From Nocardia flavorosea NBRC 108225 (lineage in GTDB: Bacteria > Actinomycetota > Actinomycetes > Mycobacteriales > Mycobacteriaceae), in assembly GCF_001613385.1 (NCBI RefSeq), contig NZ_BDCG01000008.1:124001-188000 (forward strand): a stretch of DNA of 64,000 nucleotides, written 5' to 3'. Under the pieces are notes generated by a model. That model ran no database searches, was not told where the DNA came from, and was given only the letters and a program-made list of their open reading frames with translations. The position numbers were made by a program, and so were the translations under genes. This document shows positions 1 to 8,715 of the stretch, one piece after another (the first letter of the stretch is position 1; every line of letters begins with the position of its first letter).

Positions 1-458
1 CCGGGCCGTGGTGGATCGGCGGCGTCCTGGTGATGGCGGCACTGGGCTGGTTCGCCTGGCGGGCGCTGCGCCGCGACGATCTGCTGGGTACCGCGCTGAT
101 CGTGCAGTTGTTCGGGTTGCTGATCTCGCCGATCTCCTGGTCGCATCACTGGGGCTGGCTGGTACCGACAGTCCTCTGGCTGCTCTACGGCCCCTTCCGG
201 GAGGTGGCCGGGGCGAAGATCCTGGCCGGGTACTGGTTGCTCACCACCCTGGTCGGCGCACCGTGGGTGCTGTCGTTCCTGCAGGATTCGATCTGGACGA
301 TCTCGCGGTGGGGAGTGTGGTCGTGGCTGGGCGCCGTCGACGTGATCGGTGTGCTCGCGCTCTACGCCTGGACGCTCTGGGCGGGCCGGACGGTTTCCCG
401 GGTCAACGCCCCGCCAGCCGATCTATCTCCCGGGCCAGCGCCACGTCCTGTGCCGTGA
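1..458 (+). CDS. GT87-family mannosyltransferase, C-terminal part (PimE-like)
   Basis: The reading frame is open from the window edge, so only the last 150 or so residues are present. It encodes several hydrophobic helices and the motif SPISWSHHW near residue 48 of the visible part. That motif is typical of the polyprenol-phosphate-mannose-dependent GT87 (DUF2029) transferases. In mycobacteria the family includes PimE, which adds alpha-1,2-mannose to phosphatidylinositol mannosides in the plasma membrane. The nearby pterin dehydratase, typA and lpqW-like genes agree with the Rv1159 neighbourhood as remembered. The 3' end overlaps the converging pterin dehydratase gene by 56 bases. The family is secure; the exact acceptor lipid is inferred. 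Confidence 0.8.
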   Translation, partial: GPWWIGGVLVMAALGWFAWRALRRDDLLGTALIVQLFGLLISPISWSHHWGWLVPTVLWLLYGPFREVAGAKILAGYWLLTTLVGAPWVLSFLQDSIWTISRWGVWSWLGAVDVIGVLALYAWTLWAGRTVSRVNAPPADLSPGPAPRPVP

Positions 459-693
459 GCCCGCCCGCGGAATGCGTGGACAGCACGAAGGTCACCTTGC
501 GCCAGCGGATATCGATATCCGGATGGTGATTCGCCGCCTCGGCGGCCTCCGCGACGCGGCGCACGAGTTCGATACCGGCCGGAAAGGACGATGCTTCGAC
601 GGTGCGGTTGATCGTATCGCCGGCACGCGACCATTCCGGCAGCGAATCGAGCGCGTCGGTGATCTCGGTTTCGGTGAGCAGTGGTGTGGTCAT
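403..693 (-). CDS. Pterin-4a-carbinolamine dehydratase
   Basis: A 96-residue protein of full family length. It carries the family signature EAANHHPDIDIRW with the paired active-site histidines, followed by STHSAGGLTAQD. The family dehydrates 4a-hydroxytetrahydrobiopterin during cofactor recycling. In actinomycetes without an obvious aromatic hydroxylase its real substrate is unclear. The gene is on the minus strand and its tail overlaps the end of the mannosyltransferase gene. The ATG at 693 gives a normal N-terminus (MTTPLLTETEI). Confidence 0.93.
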   Translation of the reverse strand: MTTPLLTETEITDALDSLPEWSRAGDTINRTVEASSFPAGIELVRRVAEAAEAANHHPDIDIRWRKVTFVLSTHSAGGLTAQDVALAREIDRLAGR

Positions 694-768
694 ACGCCCG
701 TGGTACCCCGCGAATTCGCATTCTCACAACAGTGGCCGCAGGCGATTCGCCGGCCGTCCCGGATCGGC

Positions 769-957
769 TCAGGCGGCGCGCGCCTTCTTCAGGCCCTTTT
801 TCAATTCCTTGCCGGTGGCGCCCGTGGCTTCCAGACGCTTCATCCGCATGATCACGACCGGGCATTTCACGCAGCGCGTCTTTCTTCGACAGCACTTCTT
901 CTTCGGCTTGAGGCTCGACACCTCTTTCGCCTTGACCTTGCCCATGCGGGTTAGCAT
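769..957 (-). CDS. Small basic Cys-rich conserved protein
   Basis: A 62-residue, strongly basic protein with the core KPKKKCCRRKTRCVKCPVV, which holds four cysteines in a CC-(N)5-C-(N)2-C arrangement, and a lysine-rich tail. The spacing suggests a small metal or nucleic-acid-binding knuckle, but no function is known to me. Similar tiny proteins occur in other mycolic-acid actinomycetes, as remembered. The ATG at 957 is preferred because AAGGTAAGG lies just upstream; the alternative ATG at 945 gives 58 residues and has no clear ribosome site. It faces typA across a 136-base gap that must carry both promoters. Confidence 0.7.
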   Translation of the reverse strand: MLTRMGKVKAKEVSSLKPKKKCCRRKTRCVKCPVVIMRMKRLEATGATGKELKKGLKKARAA

Positions 958-1093
958 ACCCTTACCTTGGGCGGCGCGAACAAGCGACCACAGGCCCCGG
1001 TAGGGTGTACCCGGCCCAGATGCCCGGTGAGTCCTTATCTCCCTATTCCAGGGTCCGACCGAGAAGCAACAGCCAACAGCAGGAGGAACCGGC

Positions 1094-2992
1094 GTGTCGT
1101 CTGCACGCGATTTTCGCAACGTCGCCATCGTGGCACACGTCGACCACGGCAAGACGACACTCGTCGATGCCATGCTGCGGCAGTCCGGCGCTTTCGCCGA
1201 ACGCGCCGAACTCGTCGATCGAGTGATGGATTCCGGCGATCTGGAGCGCGAGAAGGGCATCACCATTCTCGCCAAGAACACCGCCGTCCACCGGCACCAT
1301 CCGGACGGCAGCGTTACCGTCATCAATGTCATCGACACCCCCGGCCACGCCGATTTCGGCGGTGAGGTCGAACGCGGCCTGTCCATGGTCGACGGCGTGG
1401 TGCTGCTCGTGGACGCCTCCGAGGGGCCGCTGCCGCAGACCCGGTTCGTCCTGCGCAAGGCTCTCGCGGCCTGCCTGCCGGTGATCCTGGTGGTGAACAA
1501 AACCGACCGCCCCGATGCCCGCATCGCCGAGGTCGTCGAGGAAAGCCACGATCTGCTGCTGGACCTCGCCTCCGATCTCGACGACGATGCCGCCGAGGCC
1601 GCCGAACTCGCCCTGGATCTGCCGGTGCTCTACGCCTCGGGCCGCGCGGGCAAGGCGTCCAAGGAACAGCCGCAGAACGGCGAGGTGCCGAACGCGGACA
1701 ATCTGGACGCACTGTTCGATGTGCTGCTCCAGAACATCCCCGCCCCCAAGGGCAACCCGGCCGCGCCGCTGCAGGCCCATGTCACCAACCTCGACGCGTC
1801 GGCCTTCCTGGGCCGGCTCGCGCTGGTGCGGATCCACAACGGCGAACTCCGCAAAGGGCAGAACGTCGCGTGGATGCACGCGGACGGAGTGAAGAACGTC
1901 AAGATCACCGAACTGCTGCAGACCGTCGGGGTCGAACGACAGCCGGGTGAGGTCGCGGTGGCCGGCGATATCGTCGCCGTCGCCGGAATCGCCGACATCA
2001 TGATCGGCGATACCCTCGCCGATCCCGACGAGCCCGTCGCGCTGCCCCGCATCACGGTGGACCAGCCCGCCATCTCGGTGGTCATCGGCACCAACACCTC
2101 GCCGCTGGTCGGCCGGGTCCAGGGACACAAGCTCACCGCTCGCATGGTGAAATCGCGGCTCGACCAGGAACTGGTCGGCAACGTCTCGCTGCGGGTTCTC
2201 GATATCGGCCGCCCGGACGCCTGGGAGGTGCAGGGCCGTGGTGAACTCGCCCTCGCGATCCTGGTCGAGCAGATGCGGCGCGAAGGTTTCGAACTGACCG
2301 TCGGCAAACCTCAGGTGGTGACGCGGCAGGTCGACGGCAAGGTGCACGAGCCGTTCGAAGAGCTCACCATCGACTGCCCGGACGAATACCTGGGCGCCAT
2401 CACCCAGTTGCTGGCCGCCCGTAAGGGCAAGATGGTGCAGATGAACAACCATGCCGCGGGCTGGGTGCGGATGGAGTTCATCGTGCCTTCGCGCGGGCTG
2501 ATCGGGTTCCGTACCGATTTCCTCACCGAGACCCGCGGCACCGGTATCGCCAATGCCGTCTTCCACGGCTACGCGCCGTGGGCGGGCGAGATCCGGGCCC
2601 GGCACACCGGATCGCTGGTATCCGACCGGGCCGGCAGCGTGACCCCGTTCGCCATGATCCAGCTCGCCGACCGCGGGCAGTTCTTCGTCGAACCCGGTGC
2701 GGAAACGTATGAGGGCATGGTCGTCGGGATCAACCCGCGCGCCGAGGACCTCGATATCAATGTGACCAAGGAGAAGAAGCTCACCAATATGCGTTCCTCC
2801 ACCGCCGATGTGATGGAGACGCTCGCCAAACCGCTGCAGCTGGATCTGGAAGCGGCCATGGAGTTCTGTGCGGCCGACGAATGCGTCGAGGTGACCCCGG
2901 AGATCGTACGGGTGCGCAAGGTGACGCTGGGCGCCAATGAGCGGGCCCGGGAACTGTCCCGCCGCAAGGCCCGCGACCGGGCCGCGCTGTAA
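1094..2992 (+). CDS. typA: Ribosome-associated GTPase TypA/BipA
   Basis: A full-length 632-residue translational GTPase. G1 is AHVDHGKTT (residues 14-22), G3 is DTPGHADF and G4 is NKTD, followed by EF-G-like domains and the C-terminal BipA domain (SRGLIGFRTDFLTETRGTG). TypA binds the ribosome and supports 50S assembly and growth under stress. The GTG start sits 7 bases after AGGAGGA, an excellent ribosome site. A TAGGGT hexamer at 1001-1006 is a plausible actinobacterial -10 element. The gene is single and is followed by the lpqW-like gene on the same strand. Confidence 0.97.
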   Translation: MSSARDFRNVAIVAHVDHGKTTLVDAMLRQSGAFAERAELVDRVMDSGDLEREKGITILAKNTAVHRHHPDGSVTVINVIDTPGHADFGGEVERGLSMVDGVVLLVDASEGPLPQTRFVLRKALAACLPVILVVNKTDRPDARIAEVVEESHDLLLDLASDLDDDAAEAAELALDLPVLYASGRAGKASKEQPQNGEVPNADNLDALFDVLLQNIPAPKGNPAAPLQAHVTNLDASAFLGRLALVRIHNGELRKGQNVAWMHADGVKNVKITELLQTVGVERQPGEVAVAGDIVAVAGIADIMIGDTLADPDEPVALPRITVDQPAISVVIGTNTSPLVGRVQGHKLTARMVKSRLDQELVGNVSLRVLDIGRPDAWEVQGRGELALAILVEQMRREGFELTVGKPQVVTRQVDGKVHEPFEELTIDCPDEYLGAITQLLAARKGKMVQMNNHAAGWVRMEFIVPSRGLIGFRTDFLTETRGTGIANAVFHGYAPWAGEIRARHTGSLVSDRAGSVTPFAMIQLADRGQFFVEPGAETYEGMVVGINPRAEDLDINVTKEKKLTNMRSSTADVMETLAKPLQLDLEAAMEFCAADECVEVTPEIVRVRKVTLGANERARELSRRKARDRAAL

Positions 2993-3063
2993 CCGGTTTC
3001 GCCGCCGGACGTGACTGCCGGGCGTTGGGTAGAGTGCCGAAGATGATTTCGGGGAGGCACGCG

Positions 3064-4824
3064 GTGTGGCGCGGGCTGCTGGTGCTGTTGGCGGTGCTCG
3101 TTCCGGTACTGGCCGGATGCACCGCCCACCCACCGCCGCCGATCGCCAGTACCGACAGCCCGAAAACCGAACCGGCGCAACCGACCAAGAACACGGTGGT
3201 GGTGGCCGTCGACGATATCGGGATCGGGTTCAATCCGCATCTGCGGTCGAACCAGTCCCCGGCGACGTCGGCGGTCGCGGCCATGGTGCTGCCGAGCCCG
3301 TTCCGGCCGACCCCGGATCCGGCCACGCCCGGCGCGACGCTGTGGGTGCCGGATACCGCCCTGCTCGAATCGGCGACGGTCACCTCGCAGGCGCCGTTCA
3401 CCCTCACCTACCGGTTGAAGGACCAGGCCAACTGGTCCGACGGCGCGCCGATCGCGGCCGAGGATTTCTGGTACCTGTGGCAGCAGATGATCACCCAGCC
3501 CGGAGTGATCGACCCTGCCGGTTACCGGCTCATCTCCGAGGTCCGCTCGTCGGGCGGTGGGAAAACCGTCACCGTGGTCCTGAACGAGCCGTATCCGGCG
3601 TGGCCGCAGCTGTTCACGAACCTGCTGCCCGCACATCTGATGAAGGATTCGCCGGGCGGTTTCCAGCGCACACTGGTCGAGCAGATACCGGTATCGGGCG
3701 GCAATTTCACCATCGAATCCGCCGACGCCGGCCGCGACGAAATCCTGCTGGAACGCAACGACCGATTCTGGGGCACACCCGCCCGGCCCGACCAGATCCT
3801 GCTGCGCCGCGGCGGCACCACCGCCCAGCTCGCCGATTCGCTGCGCAACGGCGATACCCAGATGGCGCTGGTACACGGCGGTGTCGCCACCCAAGCCCAG
3901 CTCGCCGCGATCCCCTCGGTGCGAACCGCGATCATGCCGCAATCCCGGCAGCTGCGGCTGACTCTCAACGGACGCAACGGTGTCCTCGCCGATCACCGGG
4001 TGCGCACGGCGGTACTGGCCCTGCTCGATCCGGCCCTATTGGCCACCGTCGGTGCCCAGACCGGGAACTGGGTGGAACCGGTTCGCGCGCAGGTGCTTTC
4101 CCCCTCCGACCCCGGTTACACCCCCACCCAGCCGCCGCCGCTCGATGCCGACCAGGCCTTCGGGCTGCTGGCCGAGGCCGGGTTCGGCCGGGCGCCGGAA
4201 CCACCCCCGGTTTCGGCGACCTCCCCCGCGCCGCGACCGCGTTCGCTTGCCCGCAACGGTGAACCACTCGTCCTGCGCATCGGCGCGGTGACCGGCGACG
4301 ATACCGCCCTCGCCGTCGCCAATACCGCCGCCGACCAGCTGCGCAGCGCCGGTATCGACGCCTCGGTGCGCAGTCTGCCGGCCGACGAGCTGTACGGGAA
4401 GGAACTGGTCGAGAACACCGTCGACGCCGTGGTCGGCTGGGAGGCGACCGGCGGCGACCCCGCGACGGCATTGGCCTCCCGCTACGGTTGTCCGCCCGCG
4501 GCGCCCGCCGGAGCGCGCGAGGACGGTGAAACCGAAACCGAGGTGCCCGCCGCCGTGGAAGCGGCGCGCCAGGCGCCCAGCAACCTGTCCGGTGTCTGCA
4601 ATCCGGAATTCCAACCGGCGATCGACGGCGCCCTGCACGGGGCCGAGGTGCCGCGCACACTGGCCGACGCCGAACCACGGCTGTGGGGCGAATCGATCGT
4701 ATTGCCTATCGTGCAGGACAACGTGGTCGCCGCGGCCGGTCCCTCGGTGGACGGAGCCTCGCTCAGCGGAGCCATCCAGGCCGGCATCTTCGGTGACGCG
4801 GCGATGTGGCGGCGGATACCGTGA
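3064..4824 (+). CDS. lpqW: LpqW-like family 5 substrate-binding lipoprotein
   Basis: A 586-residue lipoprotein of the peptide-binding (SBP_bac_5) fold. The signal is short and ends in a lipobox (VLAGC), so the mature protein is anchored to the outer face of the membrane. The GTG at 3064 is chosen because GGGGAGG ends 6 bases before it; upstream in-frame starts at 3025-3043 would add residues before the signal. In mycobacteria LpqW does not import peptides but influences mannolipid (PIM/LAM) assembly with PimE, and a PimE-like gene is at the left edge of this window. No permease genes are adjacent, which fits that role. The gene overlaps mshB. Confidence 0.82.
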   Translation: MWRGLLVLLAVLVPVLAGCTAHPPPPIASTDSPKTEPAQPTKNTVVVAVDDIGIGFNPHLRSNQSPATSAVAAMVLPSPFRPTPDPATPGATLWVPDTALLESATVTSQAPFTLTYRLKDQANWSDGAPIAAEDFWYLWQQMITQPGVIDPAGYRLISEVRSSGGGKTVTVVLNEPYPAWPQLFTNLLPAHLMKDSPGGFQRTLVEQIPVSGGNFTIESADAGRDEILLERNDRFWGTPARPDQILLRRGGTTAQLADSLRNGDTQMALVHGGVATQAQLAAIPSVRTAIMPQSRQLRLTLNGRNGVLADHRVRTAVLALLDPALLATVGAQTGNWVEPVRAQVLSPSDPGYTPTQPPPLDADQAFGLLAEAGFGRAPEPPPVSATSPAPRPRSLARNGEPLVLRIGAVTGDDTALAVANTAADQLRSAGIDASVRSLPADELYGKELVENTVDAVVGWEATGGDPATALASRYGCPPAAPAGAREDGETETEVPAAVEAARQAPSNLSGVCNPEFQPAIDGALHGAEVPRTLADAEPRLWGESIVLPIVQDNVVAAAGPSVDGASLSGAIQAGIFGDAAMWRRIP

Positions 4825-5738
4825 CCTCCGCCGACCGGTCCGGCGCCGGGCGCACGCCCGGCCGAGAAGGCGGGCTGTTGCTGGTGCACGCCCACCCGGA
4901 CGACGAAAGCATCACCACAGGCGGCACCATCGCGCACTACCGCCGGCTCGGGTACCCGGTCACCGTGGTCACCTGCACGCTCGGTGAAGAGGGCGAGATC
5001 ATCGGCGACGAATGGGCCGGATTGGCCGCCGATCACGCCGACCAGCTCGGCGGCTACCGCATCGGCGAATTGACCCGGGCTCTCGCCGAACTCGACGCCG
5101 GAGCACCCTGCTTCCTCGGCGGCGCCGGCCGCTGGCGCGATTCCGGTATGGCCGGTACCCCGGCCGCCGAGCATCCACGGGCCTTCGTCCGGTCCGGTGA
5201 CGCCGCCGTCGCGGCGCTGGTCGAGGTGATCCTGCGGTTGCGGCCCCGCGTGGTCGTGACCTACGACCCCGACGGGGGCTACGGGCATCCCGACCATATC
5301 CGGGCACACCAGGTCACCGCCGCCGCGGTGACGGCCGCGGCCGCCGAGGGCTGGGACACACCCAAGCTCTACTGGACCGTGACCGATGCCGATATCCTGC
5401 GCGATCATCTGCGGGCACTGGCCCGGCGCACCGTCGACGGCCTGCCCGGTGCCCTGCCACCCGGCTGGCGGCTCGCGGCGGAGAACGAACTGGCTTGTGT
5501 ACCGAGTGCTTCGGTGACAACGACGATCGATGTGGCCGAGGTGCTGACCGGTAAACGTGCCGCGCTGCGGGCCCATGCCACTCAGCTCGCCGTCGCGCCG
5601 TCGGGGCGCGAGTTCGCGCTCACCAATATGGTCGCCCAGCCGGTTCTCCCCGAGGAGCACTACATACTGGCCCGCGGCCGGATCGGGCCGCGCGCCGCCG
5701 ACGGCCGCGAAGGCGATCTGTTCGCCGGACTGGCGTAG
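4821..5738 (+). CDS. mshB: Mycothiol deacetylase MshB
   Basis: A 305-residue protein of the LmbE/PIG-L family. The zinc site is visible as HAHPDDE near the N-terminus and as HPDH near residue 158. TCTLGEEGEIIG and the YDPDGGYGHPDH stretch are characteristic of MshB, which removes acetate from GlcNAc-inositol in mycothiol synthesis. The GTG at 4821 overlaps the lpqW-like stop as GTGA, suggesting translational coupling; an in-frame GTG at 4806 would add five residues. Presence of this gene supports an actinomycete that uses mycothiol as its main thiol. Confidence 0.95.
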   Translation: MTSADRSGAGRTPGREGGLLLVHAHPDDESITTGGTIAHYRRLGYPVTVVTCTLGEEGEIIGDEWAGLAADHADQLGGYRIGELTRALAELDAGAPCFLGGAGRWRDSGMAGTPAAEHPRAFVRSGDAAVAALVEVILRLRPRVVVTYDPDGGYGHPDHIRAHQVTAAAVTAAAAEGWDTPKLYWTVTDADILRDHLRALARRTVDGLPGALPPGWRLAAENELACVPSASVTTTIDVAEVLTGKRAALRAHATQLAVAPSGREFALTNMVAQPVLPEEHYILARGRIGPRAADGREGDLFAGLA

Positions 5739-5774
5739 CCGCCGCGCACCGCGGCGCCGAATACACTCGTCCGC

Positions 5775-5861
5775 ATGCAGTACAGGGAATTCGAGGGTGG
5801 TCCGGCCCGCGCGGCGCGGGTGACAGCAGGTGCATCACCGGCGACTCGGCCGCGCCGGTGA
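5775..5861 (+). CDS. Possible 28-residue leader ORF
   Basis: A short frame beginning MQYREFEGGPARAARV lies between mshB and the next membrane-protein gene. Its TGA stop overlaps the GTG start of that gene as GTGA, the coupling arrangement used by several real pairs in this window. No strong ribosome site precedes the ATG and no homologue is recognised, so it may be chance. If real, its translation could control initiation of the membrane protein. Confidence 0.3.
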   Translation: MQYREFEGGPARAARVTAGASPATRPRR

Positions 5862-6310
5862 CCGCCACCGTGGACGATTCGGCGCCCCCGGCCCGGAGCC
5901 TGCGGTCGCGGATCGGCGGCTGGGCCACCGCTGCCGTGAACGGTATACCCGGCCCGCTGATCATCGCCGTGCTCGTCATCGACGCGGTGATCGCACTGGT
6001 CCTCGAGGTGCTCTATCTCCCCCTCTATATCGGCACGGTCCCGGTACCGATCACCGCGATCCTGGCCGGACCGGTGAATCTGGCGCTGGTGTGGGCAGTC
6101 GCGACGGTGAGCACCCGGCTGTCGATACTGTTCCTGCCGGTCGGCGCCTGGCTGGCCGCGTTCCTGATCGCCGCCAGTCGGGGTCCGGGTGGCGACTACC
6201 CGCTGCGCAGTGATCTGCCGACGCTGCTGCTGTTCCTGAGCGGGGCGGTGGTCCCGCTGGTCTACATGTATGTGGCGGCGAACCGGCCCGAGCCGGCGAC
6301 GAAGAAGTAA
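5858..6310 (+). CDS. Conserved membrane protein (Rv1171-like)
   Basis: A 150-residue protein with about four hydrophobic segments (near residues 35-55, 60-85, 85-105 and 120-142) and short charged ends, the last being RPEPATKK. It has no catalytic motif I can see. Position after mshB matches the small membrane protein found there in mycobacteria, as remembered. The GTG start overlaps a possible leader ORF. Function unknown. Confidence 0.7.
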   Translation: MTATVDDSAPPARSLRSRIGGWATAAVNGIPGPLIIAVLVIDAVIALVLEVLYLPLYIGTVPVPITAILAGPVNLALVWAVATVSTRLSILFLPVGAWLAAFLIAASRGPGGDYPLRSDLPTLLLFLSGAVVPLVYMYVAANRPEPATKK

Positions 6311-6317
6311 CCGTCCT

Positions 6318-7031
6318 TCACCAGGCGCCGTATTCCGCGGTGAGGATATTGTTCACATCCACTCCCACCCCGTCCACCGTGCGATCGTCGATCTCGAACT
6401 GGTGCAGATTCGCCGCCGGGTGGACGAATCCCTCCGGGGTGCCCCAATCGTGCTGCCAGAACCACGCCCCCACCCCCGCGATCCGGGCCAGTTCGATGGT
6501 GGGGGCATTGGCGTAGACGCCGGTGTTCTCCCGACCCACCACCGATTGCCAGCCGTGCAGGTAGGGCAGGATCATGGTCGCGAAATCGACCGACGTGGGA
6601 TTGTCGTCGATGGATGCGTAGATGGGCCGATTTTCCGGACCGCCCGCGTCGCGGTGCAATTCCAGCCCACGTTCGGCATGCCGTTTACCGGCCTCCAGCC
6701 CGCCGCGCCAGTCCGCGGTGGGTCCCTTGCCGAACTGGTAACAGGACACGATCGCGAGCCCGGCTTCGCGTAACGCCGAGACCTCCTCGGCCAGCAGCGG
6801 TTTACCTTCCATCCACTCCGCTCCCGGGCGGCGATCCGATACATACCGGATAACACCCGCGTGCCCTGCCGCCTTGATGGCCGCCGCCGACGGGACACCC
6901 GCCGCATAGTCGAGCAACGTCCCCCGGGGCGCGGCCGCAGCGGAGCTGGCCCCGAATACCGAGCCCACCGCTCCGGCCGCGACACCGGCGGCGGTGTATC
7001 CGAGCAGCGCACGTCGTGAGAGAGAAACCAT
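6318..7031 (-). CDS. Tat-exported DUF1906 glycoside-hydrolase-like protein
   Basis: A 237-residue protein that starts with a twin-arginine signal (LSRRALLG, then a hydrophobic stretch ending ASSAAAA). The mature part is a DUF1906 domain, a TIM-barrel related to GH25-type hydrolases. It contains a YASIDDNP strand with acidic residues where the family places its active site. M. tuberculosis Rv2525c is a Tat-exported member implicated in cell-wall maintenance. The ATG at 7031 is chosen because AAGGAG lies 7 bases upstream and the Tat motif follows directly. It is convergent with the upstream membrane-protein gene, only 7 bases apart. Confidence 0.85.
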   Translation of the reverse strand: MVSLSRRALLGYTAAGVAAGAVGSVFGASSAAAAPRGTLLDYAAGVPSAAAIKAAGHAGVIRYVSDRRPGAEWMEGKPLLAEEVSALREAGLAIVSCYQFGKGPTADWRGGLEAGKRHAERGLELHRDAGGPENRPIYASIDDNPTSVDFATMILPYLHGWQSVVGRENTGVYANAPTIELARIAGVGAWFWQHDWGTPEGFVHPAANLHQFEIDDRTVDGVGVDVNNILTAEYGAW

Positions 7032-7485
7032 CGAAGACTCCTTCACACCCGCTGGAAACCACCAGAGTCCGTTCGAGTGCCGTCCCGCCACAGTGCGCCT
7101 CGACAGCCTCGAACGCGGGAACCATTGCAACACGTGCGGTGTGTTCCACCACGCTGACGCGCGGGACCCGGCGGTACTGGGCGCCGGGGCGGTCTCGTGG
7201 AGTACGCTGCCGAGTCGCCATCACCGCCGGAAAAGATCGGGTCGCCGACCCCGCAGGAACGCGGCCGAACTGCCGGCGACTGCACCGGCAATCCGCAGAC
7301 GGGCCCCGATGCCGAGCACGTGTACCGGTTCCGGCGGCGATCGCCAGTACTCCCCGGAGAAAGTCGACAGCGAGCAAGTCGCGGCGCACACCGATCGACT
7401 CGGCACGGAGGCGGCCCTACGCCGCATCTCCGCGGCCGAGTGCATCCATACCCGGCTCAGAGCATCGACTTTCGCGGCGGCGGCG
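7032..7485. other. 454-base gap, promoter region of the DUF1906 gene
   Basis: No gene is supported here. Frames on both strands are shadow-like (Arg/Pro-rich, without recognisable domains). The right end is the 3' end of the duplicated protein gene and the left end must contain the promoter of the Tat-exported protein. The only legible element is that gene's AAGGAG ribosome site. Confidence 0.5.
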
Positions 7486-8646
7486 CTACAGCAGTCGGTC
7501 GATTCGGGCAGCCACGTCCAGGGTGCGGGTGGCCGGGTCGGCCAATTCGGCGCGGACGACTCGCACCACCTGCGCGATGATCTGTTTCTTGATTCCGCCC
7601 AGGACTCCCAGGGCGGCGGCGCGCATCCCCTGGGCCGCGTATTCGAGGCGGACGTCTTCGCGGGCAGGTGGAACCACCTCGACCACTATCAGAAGGGGGT
7701 CGGCGGCGCGGGCGGTGAGGACCAGAGGGATCTCCAGGTCGGCCCGGTAACGGTTGTCCTTGAGGACGTTGACGGTGAGGTCGAGCGATACCGGCACCAT
7801 GAGATCGAAACGTACAAGGGCGATATCGCCGTCTACCGCGGGCACTGCCGGTAGGTCGGTGAGCAGCGGCTGCCCGACCTCACCGCGCACCGTGACCTCG
7901 GCAGCCGCGCGGGGACCGGTACGGAAGGGGCCGATCTCGATCGGCCGGCCGGCCAGATACGCGACGAACCCGGCAAGACGTTCCCGGGTGACCATCCACG
8001 GAAAGAAACGGCGGCCGAACTCGGCGTAGTCGATCCACTCGAATGCGGTGCGACCGCGATACGGGGAGCGCCGGCCGTCGACGATGGCCTCGACATCATA
8101 GATCCGGCTGCGCATGACACCGGGATCACGAAGCATCGCATTCACTCGGTTCGCTACCTCGTTCTGCAGTAGCCCGGAGATCGGGTCGAGCATCCATTCG
8201 GCCACCGAATCCGCCGCGGCCAGACGCAGCAGCACCCGGACGTCCGACCGCCGGACCTCGGGGATATCGATCACGATGAGCAGCGGGTCAGCGGTGCGGG
8301 CGTGGAACGTGAGGTCGATCGAGACCACCGTTTCCAGCCCGAGCCGCCGGCCACCGAGCAGGATTTTCGCGGCGAGCGAGACCGGTATCCGGACATCGAA
8401 GCTGACCCGCGAACCGCGGCGCACCACCTCGGGGCGGCCGATCCGGCCTTCGGCCAGGAAACCGGCGAGCCCGGCGGGGCCGAGATTGAACGGGCCGATG
8501 CTGAGCCCGCGTCCGGTGATCCCGGCGACCGCCGCCTCGATCCGGTGTTCGGTCACCGCGTGGGTGACGAATCGTTCGCCGAATTCGGCGTAGTCGATCC
8601 ATTCCATCTCGACTGCTTCGACCGGTTCCATGAGCCGTTCCGACAC
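7486..8646 (-). CDS. Unknown protein made of two tandem ~190-residue copies
   Basis: A 386-residue soluble protein with an internal duplication. EWIDYAEFGERF near residue 15 recurs as EWIDYAEFGRRF near residue 204. Later matches include IGPFNLGP/IGPFRTGP and ADPLLIVIDIP/ADPLLIVVEVV. Both halves alternate hydrophobic strands and end in an amphipathic helix, suggesting a duplicated beta-rich, perhaps lipid-binding, fold; that is inference. The GTG at 8646 is preferred because GGAGG lies 5-6 bases upstream; a GTG at 8658 would place the ribosome site inside the gene. There are no export signals and no operon partner. Not recognised beyond being conserved in relatives. Confidence 0.65.
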   Translation of the reverse strand: MSERLMEPVEAVEMEWIDYAEFGERFVTHAVTEHRIEAAVAGITGRGLSIGPFNLGPAGLAGFLAEGRIGRPEVVRRGSRVSFDVRIPVSLAAKILLGGRRLGLETVVSIDLTFHARTADPLLIVIDIPEVRRSDVRVLLRLAAADSVAEWMLDPISGLLQNEVANRVNAMLRDPGVMRSRIYDVEAIVDGRRSPYRGRTAFEWIDYAEFGRRFFPWMVTRERLAGFVAYLAGRPIEIGPFRTGPRAAAEVTVRGEVGQPLLTDLPAVPAVDGDIALVRFDLMVPVSLDLTVNVLKDNRYRADLEIPLVLTARAADPLLIVVEVVPPAREDVRLEYAAQGMRAAALGVLGGIKKQIIAQVVRVVRAELADPATRTLDVAARIDRLL

Positions 8647-8715
8647 CTTCACCTCCACCGCTGAAGCTCACGCTACGCGATCGAGGGTCCGGCCCGGTGG
8701 AGCTGTCCCCGCCGG

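Noticed and set aside
1043..3133. A 696-codon open frame on the minus strand opposite typA
   Set aside because: It is the antisense shadow of a certain gene: His/Gly/Arg-rich, no domain, and typA has a full set of GTPase motifs and a strong ribosome site.
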